59,457 nucleotides of DNA from CAVZMO01 sp963776195 (GTDB lineage: Bacteria > Nitrospirota > Thermodesulfovibrionia > Thermodesulfovibrionales > SM23-35): assembly GCA_963776195.1 (NCBI GenBank), contig CAVZMO010000054.1, positions 1-59,457 on the forward strand, written 5' to 3'. Positions within the stretch are counted from its first letter, which is position 1. Each line of letters opens with the position of its first letter. The notes beneath the pieces were generated by a model. It ran no database searches and was not told the origin of the DNA. It saw only the letters and a list, made by a program, of their open reading frames with translations. Positions 9,347 to 18,441 of this stretch are shown here, in pieces. Made by a program: the position numbers and the translations under genes.

Positions 9347-10323
9347 TCAGATCTTATCTTGAATTTGAGAGGCCCATCGAGGAACTCGAACTCAAAATAG
9401 AGGAGCTGAAAAGGGTATCCGACGGAAAGGATATCGACATATCGAGCGAGATCAAGAAACTCGAAAAGAAGGTAAGAGACCTCCGTTCCGAGATCTTTTC
9501 TTCCCTTACCCCCTGGCAGAAAACTCTTATGGCGCGACATCCGGACAGGCCATATACTCTGGATTACGTAAATCTGATAACGAGTGACTTTATTGAGTTG
9601 CATGGAGATAGAAGATTCTCTGATGACCCGGCGATGGTAGCGGGCATAGCAAAAATTGGAGATATTCCCGTTGCGATCGTGGGGCACCAAAAGGGGCGCG
9701 GTACAAAGGAACGGATATACCGTAACTTTGGACAGCCGCAGCCGGAAGGGTACCGGAAGTCCCTCAGGGTAATGAAACTCGCCGAGAAATTCAAGAGGCC
9801 GGTAATAACTTTTATAGATACGCCCGGGGCGTATCCGGGTATCGGCGCGGAAGAGAGGGGCCAGGCGGAAGCCATTGCGTCCAACCTGATGGAAATGTCA
9901 ACGCTCAGGACACCTATCGTATCGATCGTTATCGGTGAAGGCGGAAGCGGAGGAGCTCTTGCCCTTGGTGTTGCGGACAGGCTGTACATGCTGGAACATT
10001 CGTGCTATTCCGTAATCTCTCCCGAAGGATGTGCAGCGATACTCTGGAAGAAAAACGGTGATCTCGGCGCCGAAGATTTTTCGAGGGCGGCAGATGCGCT
10101 CAAACTCACCGCCCAGGACCTGTTGAGTTTCAAAATAATAGACGGTATAATCCCGGAACCCCATGGAGGAGCTCACAGAGACCCCGAAGGAATGGCAAAG
10201 AATTTGTCCGAACACATCAAGGCTGCGCTTGATGAGCTCAGAGCAAAAGCACCCGGGAAACTCATTGAAGAAAGATACAAGAGGTTCAGGAAGATAGGCA
10301 GCTTCATGGAAGAGGCGGGATAA
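9343..10323 (+). CDS. accA: Acetyl-CoA carboxylase carboxyltransferase subunit alpha
   Basis: This is the alpha half of the carboxyltransferase that moves carboxyl from biotin to acetyl-CoA, the first step of fatty acid synthesis. It uses a GTG start overlapping the dnaE stop. The N-terminal helical region (ELELKIEELKR) precedes the crotonase-like core with GHQKGRGTKERIYRNFG and the oxyanion-hole stretch IGEGGSGGALALG. At 326 residues the length is normal. Coupling of dnaE and accA is seen in many bacteria, including E. coli. AccB, C and D are not in this window. Confidence 0.97.
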   Translation: MIRSYLEFERPIEELELKIEELKRVSDGKDIDISSEIKKLEKKVRDLRSEIFSSLTPWQKTLMARHPDRPYTLDYVNLITSDFIELHGDRRFSDDPAMVAGIAKIGDIPVAIVGHQKGRGTKERIYRNFGQPQPEGYRKSLRVMKLAEKFKRPVITFIDTPGAYPGIGAEERGQAEAIASNLMEMSTLRTPIVSIVIGEGGSGGALALGVADRLYMLEHSCYSVISPEGCAAILWKKNGDLGAEDFSRAADALKLTAQDLLSFKIIDGIIPEPHGGAHRDPEGMAKNLSEHIKAALDELRAKAPGKLIEERYKRFRKIGSFMEEAG

Positions 10324-10361
10324 GGTCTTTTCCTCTCCGCCGTAAAGATTAAGGTGTCAAT

Positions 10362-10391
10362 CCCGATGTTTCATCGGGGCGTTATTTTAGT
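10362..10391 (+). terminator. Possible terminator after accA
   Basis: The hairpin CCCGATG / CATCGGG with a TTT loop is followed by GCGTTATTTTAG, a weak T-rich tail, 40 bases after the accA stop. It could end the dnaE-accA transcript. The tail is poor, so termination is uncertain. Confidence 0.45.
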
Positions 10392-10432
10392 TGCGAGTTT
10401 CTGGTTAATGCATGAAAGGGGGTACGGAAAAG

Positions 10433-10657
10433 ATGGCGGTAGTAGTACTGGATACGACGGGGCTTAAATGTCCGCAACCCGTCTTGAAGATTGCGGCGAA
10501 ATCTCCGGATATGCAGTCCGGCGATATCCTTGAGGTGATCGGGGATTGCCCGACCTTTGAAAGGGACATTCGCGCCTGGTGCAAAAGACTGAAGAAGGCG
10601 CTTCTGTTTATGACGGACGAAGGCGCGGGAAAAATGAAGTGCCATATACAATTTTGA
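10433..10657 (+). CDS. TusA-family sulfur carrier protein
   Basis: This small protein of about 74 residues begins DTTGLKCPQPVLK, with the CPxP motif (Cys13) of the TusA/SirA family, which carry persulfide sulfur for tRNA thiolation, molybdenum cofactor or sulfur metabolism. I chose the ATG at 10433 because an AAGGGGG site lies about 11 bases upstream; an in-frame ATG at 10412 lacks one. Two further Cys occur (GDCPTFERD and RAWCKRL), which is unusual for TusA and resembles relatives in sulfur-metabolising bacteria. The exact partner is unknown. The gene stands alone between accA and uvrC. Confidence 0.85.
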   Translation: MAVVVLDTTGLKCPQPVLKIAAKSPDMQSGDILEVIGDCPTFERDIRAWCKRLKKALLFMTDEGAGKMKCHIQF

Positions 10658-10730
10658 TCTGCTCATAAGATCACAAGCCAAAAAACACTGGCAAAGAAAC
10701 AAAAAGCAGATTGAAAGCGGCTGAGTAATC

Positions 10731-12515
10731 ATGTCTATCGAGCTCTCGGGTATTCCTTCCAAACCAGGGGTATATGTCTTTAAGGATTTGCGGCAGAAGG
10801 TGCTCTATATCGGAAAGGCGAAGAATCTCAGAAATCGTATAAAGAGTTATTTTCAAAGGTCGTCGGGCCTGGACGTGCGTAAGGAAGCTATGGTGAAGGA
10901 GGTCAAAGATCTCACCTATATCGTCACGGGCAATGAACTCGAAGCCTTTGTTCTCGAAGCAAACTTGATCAAGCAATACAAACCCAGGTTCAATGTGATC
11001 CTGCGGGACGACAAGAATTATCCTTATCTGAAACTGACCGTTAATGAAGAATGGCCTGGTCTTGAGGTCGTGAGAAAGATCAAAAAGGACGGCGCGTTGT
11101 ACTTTGGCCCTTATGTCCCTGCGGGGTCGATGTGGGAATCTCTTGCTTTTATCAGAAGGAACTTCCATATAAGGGATTGCCGTTTTTCTTTCGATAGACC
11201 GATGAGGCCGTGTATCCAGCATCAGATGGGAAGATGCGTTGCCCCGTGCGCCGGATATGTCAGCAGGGAAGAATACCTCAAGATGATACACGAAGTGAAG
11301 CTTTTCCTGAGCGGTGAAAAGAAGAACCTGCTCGAGAATCTTGAGAAGACAATGATGGCGCTTTCAGAAGAAACGAAATTTGAAGGTGCTGCAAAGATAA
11401 GGGACAGGATCAGGGCGATCGAAAAGGCGTGGGACTCGCAGAAAATTGTCTCTCCCGAACTCGGAGACCTGGACGTCATCGGATTTTACAGAGAGGACGG
11501 TGAAGCATCTTTTAAAGCTTTCTTTATAAGAAATGGGATCATGATAGGTTCAAAAGATTTTTTTATTAAACATATCGAAAATGTCCCGGACAGGGAATTG
11601 ATGCACACCTTCATTACTCAGTTTTACGCAAAAGAGATCATCCCGCCGGCAGAAATAGTCGTTCCGCTCTTGCCCGGGGAGCCGAAATCATTGGAGGCGT
11701 GGCTCAAACAGCGCAAGGGTGGAGGCGTTAAGATAGCATCTCCGAAGAGAGGGAAGAAAAAAGAACTTGCCGACATGGCGATAGAGAACGCAGTTTTTTC
11801 ATACAGGGCGAAAAGAGATGCAACGAGGGACGAATTGCTGCCGGAAGTGAAAGAGATGCTGGGGTTGAGAAAAATCCCCGATGATGTCGGTGCATTCGAT
11901 GTTTCGAATATTTCGGGGAAAGAAGCTGTGGGAGCCTTTGTTTACTGGACAAAGGGTTCGTTCCAGAAGGATCTTTACAGAAGACTGAAGATCAAAACAG
12001 TGAAAGGGATCGATGATTATTCGATGATGGAAGAACTCATCGACAGGATCATTCATAGCCTTGAAGGCAATGTGCCCGACCTTCTTATCGTTGACGGGGG
12101 GAAGGGACATCTGGAGACAGCCAGAAGGGTCATAGAAAAGAATATGGAAGTATTAAGAAATTCCCCGGAACTTATCGCAATCGCCAAAGACCCTGACAGG
12201 GCGTATCTCACCACTTCGGATGAACCGGTAAGCCTGGAAGACGGAAAGCAGCCTTCCCTTCTCCTGAAAAGTATTCGCGATGAGGTGCACAGATTTGCGA
12301 TAGGATATCACAGAAGATTAAGAGAAAAGGCGCTTCTGCAGTCGCCTTTGGAAATAATTCCCGGTATAGGGAAAAAGCGGAGGTTTGCACTTTTGAGGGT
12401 TTTTGGTAGTATAGAAGGTATAAAAAAAGCCTCTGTCGAGACGATCGCCAAGCTGAAAGGCTTTAATAAGAAGGTCGCTGAAAATCTTTTGAAAGAACTG
12501 GGGAGGGACGAATGA
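10731..12515 (+). CDS. uvrC: Excinuclease ABC subunit C
   Basis: This is the nucleotide-excision repair nuclease that makes both incisions after UvrAB loading. The GIY-YIG domain is at residues 8-90 (KPGVYVFKD, VLYIGKAKNLRNRI). It is followed by the Cys-rich linker (RPCIQHQMGRCVAPC), the UVR motif near residue 200, the RNase H-like endonuclease core (IGAFDVSNISG-like region, VDGGKGHLETA) and C-terminal helix-hairpin-helix repeats (IPGIGKKRRFALLRVFGS). Length 594 is typical. The stop overlaps the next gene by ATGA. Confidence 0.97.
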   Translation: MSIELSGIPSKPGVYVFKDLRQKVLYIGKAKNLRNRIKSYFQRSSGLDVRKEAMVKEVKDLTYIVTGNELEAFVLEANLIKQYKPRFNVILRDDKNYPYLKLTVNEEWPGLEVVRKIKKDGALYFGPYVPAGSMWESLAFIRRNFHIRDCRFSFDRPMRPCIQHQMGRCVAPCAGYVSREEYLKMIHEVKLFLSGEKKNLLENLEKTMMALSEETKFEGAAKIRDRIRAIEKAWDSQKIVSPELGDLDVIGFYREDGEASFKAFFIRNGIMIGSKDFFIKHIENVPDRELMHTFITQFYAKEIIPPAEIVVPLLPGEPKSLEAWLKQRKGGGVKIASPKRGKKKELADMAIENAVFSYRAKRDATRDELLPEVKEMLGLRKIPDDVGAFDVSNISGKEAVGAFVYWTKGSFQKDLYRRLKIKTVKGIDDYSMMEELIDRIIHSLEGNVPDLLIVDGGKGHLETARRVIEKNMEVLRNSPELIAIAKDPDRAYLTTSDEPVSLEDGKQPSLLLKSIRDEVHRFAIGYHRRLREKALLQSPLEIIPGIGKKRRFALLRVFGSIEGIKKASVETIAKLKGFNKKVAENLLKELGRDE

Positions 12516-13084
12516 AAAGGATCTTTTTCTTCATGATAATCCTGTTGCTTCCTGTTTATTCCTGGGCAACATACAAAATCTACCTTAATAATGGTTCGGT
12601 GATATCGGGAGTAAGTTCTTATGACGAAGCAGGGGACGAGGTTAATATTTATTTCGATACGGGGTCGATGTCGGTGCCCAAAAAAGATGTCCTGAAGATC
12701 GAGGGGAAGAAGTCTCCGGATACAGCCACAAAAGAGAGACCGGAAGCTCAGCCGGAACAGGAGCGGGAAGCCCCCCGGGAAACGACTATCCCGTCTACGA
12801 CTCCCGAACCAGCGGACGACAAGAGTGCGAGAGTCAATGAGTTAAAGGCTGAATTAGATTCAGTCAATTCTGAAATCGGGTCTACTGAAGAGCAGGAGGC
12901 AAAACTGGTGTCGACGATTAATGAAAAGACCGGGAGCAGATATCATTACAACCTTATTCAGATCAGACAATTAGAGAAAGAATTAGAGCCGCTCAGGCAG
13001 GATCTCGGTGCTGTCCAGCAGAAGAAGGCGGACCTGATTAAAAGAAGGGCCGACATAGACGCCGAAATAAAATCACTGGAATAA
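12512..13084 (+). CDS. Exported coiled-coil protein, unknown function
   Basis: A signal peptide (residues about 1-19, MKRIFFFMIILLLPVYSWA) precedes a small beta-rich module, YKIYLNNGSVISGVSSY...MSVPKKDVLKIEG, of the kind seen in DUF4124-like or NosR-like short exported proteins. A Glu/Pro-rich linker and a C-terminal charged coiled coil (about residues 105-190) follow. It overlaps the uvrC stop by ATGA with a GGGAGG site upstream, so it is co-transcribed. I cannot name a family with confidence. It is likely periplasmic or outer-membrane-associated. Confidence 0.75.
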   Translation: MKRIFFFMIILLLPVYSWATYKIYLNNGSVISGVSSYDEAGDEVNIYFDTGSMSVPKKDVLKIEGKKSPDTATKERPEAQPEQEREAPRETTIPSTTPEPADDKSARVNELKAELDSVNSEIGSTEEQEAKLVSTINEKTGSRYHYNLIQIRQLEKELEPLRQDLGAVQQKKADLIKRRADIDAEIKSLE

Positions 13085-13094
13085 AGGAGATCTC

Positions 13095-14027
13095 GTGAAT
13101 ATCTATATTTCAGGATCAATGGCATATGACAGAATCATGGACTTTCCCGGGAAATTTTCCGACTACATCCTCCCCGACAAGATTCACGTCCTGAACGTGT
13201 GTTTCAACGTCAACGGTATGTCGGAAAAGTTCGGGGGTACCGCCGGGAATATCGCATATACTCTTGGCCTGTTGCATGAGAAGCCTTTTATTATTGCGAC
13301 GATAGGAAAAGACTACCACAATTATTTTGGCTGGCTCGATAAAAATAATATCCCTGTAGAAGGGATAAGAATCATTCATGAAGAATTTACCGCCGGTGCA
13401 TATATAACGACCGACATGGCCGATAACCAGATAACGGGATTCAATCCCGGCGCGATGAAATATCCCTCCGAATGCCGGTTCGAAAGCGCGGGTCCCAAAA
13501 ACACCATTGTCCTGATCGCTCCGGGGAACCTGCAGGACATGGTCGAATATGCAGGGTTGTGCAGGGAGAAAGGCATTAAGTACATCTGTGATCCAGGCCA
13601 GTCTCTCACGAAGTGGGAAGGGAACGTTCTTAAGGAGTGGCTTGACGGCTCAATGATGTTGATCTCAAATGATTATGAACTCGAGATAATCATGAAGATG
13701 ACCGGCATGAGCAAGAAAGAATTATTGGGTCTCACAGAAAAGATCATTACAACCCTCGGAGAGAAAGGTTCTCTCATAAGCACTTCCGAATGTGATGTGA
13801 GTATCCCTGCCGCAAAAGTTGAAAATGTTGTAGACCCGACGGGTGCGGGTGACGCTTATAGGGCGGGACTTTTAAAAGGGATCATTGCGGACAGGGATAT
13901 TGAAAAAGCTGCAAAGATGGGCGCGGTAACGGCTACTTATGCAATAGAGAAATACGGCACTCAGGAGCATCATTTCATCTATGAAGAATTTGTGGAGAGA
14001 TACAGAAGCAATTTCGGGGAGCTCTGA
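13095..14027 (+). CDS. PfkB-family carbohydrate/nucleoside kinase
   Basis: This is a ribokinase-fold kinase that phosphorylates a sugar or nucleoside. It begins IYISGSMAYDRIMDFPG, and residues 46-60 show the substrate-binding GGTAGNIAYTLG. The C-terminal signature VDPTGAGDAYRAGL (near residue 250) supplies the anion hole and catalytic Asp. Features such as GSMAYDRIMDFPG and FGGTAGNIAYTL are typical of bacterial adenosine-kinase-like PfkB proteins, but substrate is not certain. GTG start with AAGGAGA seven bases upstream. It lies ten bases after the coiled-coil gene, probably the same operon. Confidence 0.88.
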   Translation: MNIYISGSMAYDRIMDFPGKFSDYILPDKIHVLNVCFNVNGMSEKFGGTAGNIAYTLGLLHEKPFIIATIGKDYHNYFGWLDKNNIPVEGIRIIHEEFTAGAYITTDMADNQITGFNPGAMKYPSECRFESAGPKNTIVLIAPGNLQDMVEYAGLCREKGIKYICDPGQSLTKWEGNVLKEWLDGSMMLISNDYELEIIMKMTGMSKKELLGLTEKIITTLGEKGSLISTSECDVSIPAAKVENVVDPTGAGDAYRAGLLKGIIADRDIEKAAKMGAVTATYAIEKYGTQEHHFIYEEFVERYRSNFGEL

Positions 14028-14062
14028 AAAAATTTTTATAACGGAGTTTATCCCAACTAAAT

Positions 14063-14135
14063 GTCGTTCCAGCTTGTCGGATCTCCTGAGGTGACGGAGC
14101 AAGGCAGCATCAGGCGCCCAAGCCGGAAGGACAAG
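14063..14135. repeat. Imperfect long hairpin, GTCATTCCGG-type repeat
   Basis: The left arm 14063-14076 (GTCGTTCCAGCTTG) pairs with the right arm 14119-14132 (CAAGCCGGAAGGAC) with two mismatches. An inner CCTGA/TCAGG stem lies at 14085-14089 and 14110-14114. The arms resemble the GTCATTCCGGCTTGTC palindromes common in this kind of genome. It fills the gap between the kinase and the phosphotransferase. Confidence 0.65.
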
Positions 14136-14156
14136 AAAGACTAACGATCCTCTCTC

Positions 14157-15286
14157 ATGATCAGCGAGGCAGCATTAAAATCCTACCTTCTCGAAAGGTT
14201 CAGTGATGTCACTCAGGTTAATGTCAGCAGACTCGGATCAGGTGTTCAGGGTTCCGGCTTCCTCGTAGAAACGACAACCTCAACCGGCATCCAATCGTAT
14301 GTCATAAAAACTCTGATCCCTGAGGGCCTTGGTCATGATTATCCTTCAGACAGGGCGGCGGTATTTCTTCTGGACCTCGATGAATACAACAATTTGCCCA
14401 AGCATGTGAAGGGGATCGATGTATTGTCCGAGATGAGGGACGGTTCTTTAAAGTCAATAGGCGGAGGAAAAGAATATTATTTGTTGATGGAAAAGGCGGA
14501 GGGTAAAAGCTATTTTAACGACCTGACCGCACTTTCCCGGAAAGATCGTCTCGGAGAAGAGGACATAAAGAAGATAAAGGCAATGACTGCCTATCTTGCG
14601 GGGATACACGCCGTCAAAAAGGATTCAAAGACGCTCTATTTTAGAAAACTAAGAGACACTGTGGGACACGGAGAATGCCTGATGGGTGTCTTCGATACCT
14701 ATCCTGACGGGGTCCTTTCGTGTGGAGAGATGGCGGATATCATTAAGAAGTCGGTAGACCGGATCGCGAAATTGAAGCCGAAATACACGAGGCTCTCCCT
14801 GATACACGGCGATTTCCACCCGGGGAATATATGGTTTAAGGAGTTTAATCCGGAAAGTGAAACCCCTTCCCCCGTCCTTGACGCGCATACCCCGCCCCTC
14901 TTGCCCCAGCTTGCCGGAGGTGCGAATGGGGGGCGGATTTTGTCCTCCTTGACAGGAGCAGGGGGCCATGGGGCGATCCGGCTGACGATGTTACCGCATT
15001 GGCGATTAACTACATATTTTTCTCGATAAAACACTACGGAGATGTCATGGGAGCATATCTCGATGGATTAAAATTTTTTTTTAATGAGTATGTGAGGACA
15101 TCGGGAGATGAAGAGATAACGGGGATAGTCGCCCCATTTTTTGCTTTCAGAGGCGCGGTGGTGGCCAACCCTGTTTTTTATCCCGAACTCACCCTCGGCC
15201 AAAGAAACCTCATCTTCAGATTTGTTCACAATGTCCTTGATGACGATAGATTCGATTATGAGAACGTCAATGATTATTTGCGGTGA
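14157..15286 (+). pseudogene. APH-family phosphotransferase disrupted by 86-bp insertion
   Basis: This is a protein-kinase-fold small-molecule phosphotransferase (APH/choline kinase type). The nucleotide-binding N lobe (LGSGVQGSGFLVET, then SYVIKTL) is at residues 20-50, and the Brenner catalytic motif LIHGDFHPGNIWF is near residue 218. Immediately after EFN the frame is lost; the second metal-binding motif LLDRSRGPWGDPADD resumes in another frame at 14936, followed by TALAINYIFFSIKHYGDV and a normal C-terminus ending at 15286. Removing 14850-14935 (86 bases) joins EFN directly to DFVLLDRSRGP and restores a protein of about 347 residues. The kinase upstream suggests co-transcription, but a hairpin repeat lies between. 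Confidence 0.82.
14850..14935. other. 86-bp G/C-rich insertion in phosphotransferase gene
   Basis: The segment is pyrimidine-rich on its left (CCCCTTCCCCCGTCC) and purine-rich on its right (GGAGGTGCGAATGGGGGGCG). It breaks the coding sequence between the two catalytic motifs and is not a multiple of three. I see no transposase remnant or clear terminal repeat. The boundaries are inferred from where the family motif would rejoin and may be off by a few bases. Confidence 0.6.
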
Positions 15287-15720
15287 ACACTTTCACTTTT
15301 AAAGCTTTTTTTTGGATACACTTCCGGTATGGTGTCCCTGACAGTTCCACAGACTTTTCGTCATTCCGGACTTGATTCAGATCCCTCGTTTTTCGCGTTT
15401 CTGAGATTCCGAAACAAGTTCGGAATGACGAGTTATTTATGGGACAGCACACGAGATTTCCCTATCACCTCCTCTATTTATCCCTGAGGTATCTATCTCG
15501 ATAAATATCGGGTATTCACGGCAGCTATGTTTATAATTGGCCTATGTATCAATGTGATAAGCTATAAATAGTAAAGAAAAACTTTAATATTAACATAGCA
15601 TGAGACCGCTTATTACTATTGCAGGAAATTGAAACAAATTCTTGCGATTTGATATATTTATTAGTATTTATAGTTTATAATATAAAAAAGGAACCAAGAG
15701 AAATCATTTAATGAAACAAG
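15287..15720. other. Non-coding gap with one palindromic repeat
   Basis: No credible gene lies in these 434 bases. The left part holds a palindromic repeat (15359-15430). The right part is AT-rich, with a possible TATAAT at about 15677 and an AAAAAGGA site upstream of the next gene, which may be its promoter, though no good -35 is seen at normal spacing. Confidence 0.5.
15359..15430. repeat. GTCATTCCGG-type palindromic repeat
   Basis: The arms CGTCATTCCGGACTTG (15359-15374) and CAAGTTCGGAATGACG (15415-15430) pair with one G-T position, and an inner TCAGA/TCTGA pair extends the structure. Related arms occur at 14063, 28737 and 29085. Confidence 0.8.
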
Positions 15721-15996
15721 ATGAAGTTATCAACCATGGAAAAGAAGGATAATATGGAAAGAGCTGTTCAAGAACATATTGAAGAAATGATCAACGAATT
15801 GCAATGTCCGAAGGGTTTTTTATGTTATAAATCGGGACTTCAAGAACTCTGCAGAGCAAAAGATGTCGGATTGGAATCGTTTGTTGCGTGTATGATCGAA
15901 GATCCGCTGGCATGTAAATTTTCGATCCATTTCGGCGGCATTTTTTTTTGTCAGTGCAGACTGCGGGTTTATATTGCCAAGAAATTGAAAAAATAG
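15721..15996 (+). CDS. Small cysteine-rich protein, unknown function
   Basis: The product of up to 91 residues is soluble, with seven cysteines spaced across residues 29-78 (CPKGFLCY, ELCRAKD, VACMIEDPLAC, FFCQC), then a basic tail RVYIAKKLKK. Similar small Cys-rich proteins are common in Desulfobacterota and Nitrospirota, but I know no function; metal or Fe-S binding is plausible. The start could be 15721, 15736 or 15754; the last has AAGAAGGA four bases upstream. It is monocistronic and convergent with corA. Confidence 0.6.
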   Translation: MKLSTMEKKDNMERAVQEHIEEMINELQCPKGFLCYKSGLQELCRAKDVGLESFVACMIEDPLACKFSIHFGGIFFCQCRLRVYIAKKLKK

Positions 15997-16062
15997 GTAT
16001 TGAGTCTCATGCATGTATCGGACATTAATTTGCTTCACCGTATTATGTCCCGGCATCCAATC

Positions 16063-17130
16063 TTACAGCCATTTTTTTCTCCGGAAAAAAACCAGCATTA
16101 AGATGCCGATGAAAGCCATGAGAAGTAAAATTGATGGGTATCCCCAGCGCCATTCAAGCTCCGGCATATATTTGAAATTCATTCCGTAAACGCCGGCAAT
16201 AAAGGTGAGGGGCATAAATATCGTAGCGATAATGGTCAGTACCTTCATGACAGAATTTATCCGGTTACTGATGCTCGAAAGATAGATATCGAGAACCCCG
16301 GAAAGTATATCACGATCAGCCTCGATTGTTTCGATAATCCTGATCGTGTGGTCATAGACATCTCTGAGGTAGATGTGTACCGTATCATGGACCAGCTGTG
16401 AATCTCCTCTTTCCATGAAGCTGATTACTTCCCGAATGGGCCAGACGGACTTTCGCAAATATATCATCTCTCTTTTCAGCCTGTGGATTTCCTGCAGCAC
16501 CGATTGCGTCGGTTCGCTCACAACCTTTTCTTCGAGTAATTCTATCTTTTCCCCGAGTTTCTCGATGATTATGAAATAACTGTCCACGATAGCATCGATG
16601 AGGACATAGGTCAGGTAGTCCGCACCCAGTGTTCTCATTTTCCCTTTTCCGTTTCTTATTCTCGTTCTCACAGGGTCAAAAACATCTCTCCCAGCCTCCT
16701 CCTGAAAGGAAATGACGAAATTCGGCCCGAGACAGAAACTGACCTGCTCCACTTCGATGCCATGGGCTTGCCCGTCGTAGAAAAGCATCTTTAGTACGAT
16801 AAAAAGATAGTCTTTATAATCCTCAATCTTCGGATATTGTCCTGTGTTCACAACGTCTTCCAGGGTGAGAGGATGAAGATTAAAAAGATTTCCGATCTTT
16901 TCGATTATTTCGGTCCGGTGCAGCCCGTCTATGTTTATCCAGGTGATAACTCGTGTGTCCTTTGACGGCGAATAATCGTCGAGCGTGAAGAGCTCTCTCT
17001 CCCGGAATTGTTCTTCACTGTATTCAATAAGCCTTATCCTGACTTCGTCACTTTTCTTCTCCCCTATATGGACGAGGGTACCCGGAGGGAGGCCCACCTT
17101 CTTTGACATTTTCTTGATTCCCTCTGTCAT
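16063..17130 (-). CDS. corA: CorA-type magnesium/cobalt transporter
   Basis: This is a pentameric inner-membrane divalent-cation channel. The product of about 355 residues has a large cytoplasmic N-terminal domain with long stalk helices (ILSGVLDIYLSSISNRINSVMKVL), then TM1 ending in the signature YGMNFKYMPE, TM2, and a basic tail FFRRKKWL. I chose the ATG at 17130 because GAGGAGG lies eight bases upstream; a longer frame to 17157 lacks a site. It is transcribed alone and is divergent from lptF across a repeat-containing spacer. Confidence 0.95.
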   Translation of the reverse strand: MTEGIKKMSKKVGLPPGTLVHIGEKKSDEVRIRLIEYSEEQFRERELFTLDDYSPSKDTRVITWINIDGLHRTEIIEKIGNLFNLHPLTLEDVVNTGQYPKIEDYKDYLFIVLKMLFYDGQAHGIEVEQVSFCLGPNFVISFQEEAGRDVFDPVRTRIRNGKGKMRTLGADYLTYVLIDAIVDSYFIIIEKLGEKIELLEEKVVSEPTQSVLQEIHRLKREMIYLRKSVWPIREVISFMERGDSQLVHDTVHIYLRDVYDHTIRIIETIEADRDILSGVLDIYLSSISNRINSVMKVLTIIATIFMPLTFIAGVYGMNFKYMPELEWRWGYPSILLLMAFIGILMLVFFRRKKWL

Positions 17131-17188
17131 TGTTATCCTCCTCAAAAGCTTTATCAAAACAATAATCTTTAGACGGTATTGCGGGAAG

Positions 17189-17263
17189 CCGCAGGCTTCA
17201 GCCTGCGTTTAAGAGCATCCGGTACGTGAAACATAAAACACGCAACCTAAAGGTTACGGCTAC
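17189..17263. repeat. REPIN-like doublet of two palindromes
   Basis: A perfect palindrome CGCAGGCTTCAGCCTGCG (17190-17207) is followed by an inverted partner CGCAACCTAAAGGTTACG (17241-17258), ending in GGCTAC. The same first palindrome occurs twice near 37.3 kb in inverted orientation. Paired inverted short palindromes are the REPIN arrangement. Confidence 0.7.
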
Positions 17264-17373
17264 CTTTAAAATCGAAAATGACTCAATTTCGCTCTATCCC
17301 GAATTTTAACACACTTTAGGGAATAGGGCGGAAAAGTGCGATTATGCTAAAATATTGGAACCTGATATTCCCC

Positions 17374-18441
17374 ATGAAAATAATACATAGGTCAATACTC
17401 AAAGAATTAGTCCTCACCTTTATCCTGAGTCTGGCTTCTCTGAATTTTATCCTCATGATGGAGAAACTGCTCAGGCTGAGCCGTTTCCTGTCCGGTGTGG
17501 GAACATCGATCTTGGACATGGCCAAGCTCATCCTCTTCCTTCAGCCTCAGTTATTCCTTCTGACAATCCCGATGGCCTTTCTCCTCTCCACCCTTCTGGT
17601 ATACGGCCGTCTGAATGTCGACAATGAGCTTGTTATATTGAGGATGAGCGGCATGAACTTTAAAGGGGTCTCCGTGCCTGTTGCTCTGCTTGGAATTCTA
17701 TGTTTCATGTTAAATGTGGCGGTCAGTTTTTATATAGGACCTAAAAGTGGTATAAGGCTCCGGGACGAGATAGCCGAAATTATCAGAACCCGCACCCCCC
17801 TTGCGATTGATGCGGGGAGGTTCAATACCTCCTTCAAGAATACCGTGATTTTTGTAAAAGAGAAGCCTTCGGAAAATACGATCCGTGGAATTTTTGTGTA
17901 CGATGACCGGAATAAAAGAGAACCGAGGGTATTGCTGGCAAAGGAAGGGACAATTTCAGTGCAGGGAGGGTCTAATATCAACTTTTTTCTCCAGGACGGG
18001 TACATCAATATGGTCGCTGGTGACAGCACCACCGAACTGTTTTTTGAGAAATACAATATGGTCCTGAAACTGGAACCCGATACCCCTTCCAGAAAGAACG
18101 CGGACCTTACACCTTTTGAACTTGTTGAAAAAATGAAGACGACCGAAAGGCGGCATATCAAATCATTATATCTTGAAATTCACCGCAGATTATCTCTGCC
18201 GTTGCTCTGCGTCGTCCTCATTTTTTTCGGGCCTTCGCTGTCTCTGCTGGCGGGGAAAACAGGCAAGCTCGGGGGATTGACCATGGGCTTGTCGGTCTTC
18301 ACCGTCTATTATATGCTCCTCGTATACGGCGAGAATCTTGCGAGGGCGGGAAAGGTGTCACATTACGTCGGGGCCTGGAGTCCGACCGCTATTCTCGGTA
18401 TTTTTGCTTTGTTGCTTTTCAGAAAAGAATGTCGTCGATGA
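17374..18441 (+). CDS. lptF: LPS export permease LptF
   Basis: This is one of the two YjgP/YjgQ-type membrane subunits of the LptB2FG ABC transporter, which extracts lipopolysaccharide from the inner membrane. It has three N-terminal membrane segments, a periplasmic beta-jellyroll domain (about residues 125-260), then three C-terminal segments. I prefer the ATG at 17374 (MKIIHRSILKEL), which aligns with the family start, over 17344. The stop overlaps the lptG start by ATGA. LptB is not in the window. Assignment as F rather than G follows from order. Confidence 0.9.
   Translation: MKIIHRSILKELVLTFILSLASLNFILMMEKLLRLSRFLSGVGTSILDMAKLILFLQPQLFLLTIPMAFLLSTLLVYGRLNVDNELVILRMSGMNFKGVSVPVALLGILCFMLNVAVSFYIGPKSGIRLRDEIAEIIRTRTPLAIDAGRFNTSFKNTVIFVKEKPSENTIRGIFVYDDRNKREPRVLLAKEGTISVQGGSNINFFLQDGYINMVAGDSTTELFFEKYNMVLKLEPDTPSRKNADLTPFELVEKMKTTERRHIKSLYLEIHRRLSLPLLCVVLIFFGPSLSLLAGKTGKLGGLTMGLSVFTVYYMLLVYGENLARAGKVSHYVGAWSPTAILGIFALLLFRKECRR

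Noticed and set aside
9564..9989. Minus-strand open frame opposite accA
   Set aside because: Shadow of accA coding sequence with no independent support.
14063..14135. SRP RNA-like hairpin
   Set aside because: The apical AGG and GCAGC pieces recall SRP domain IV, but the GGAA tetraloop and flanks are absent, while the arms match the local GTCATTCCGG-type palindromes.
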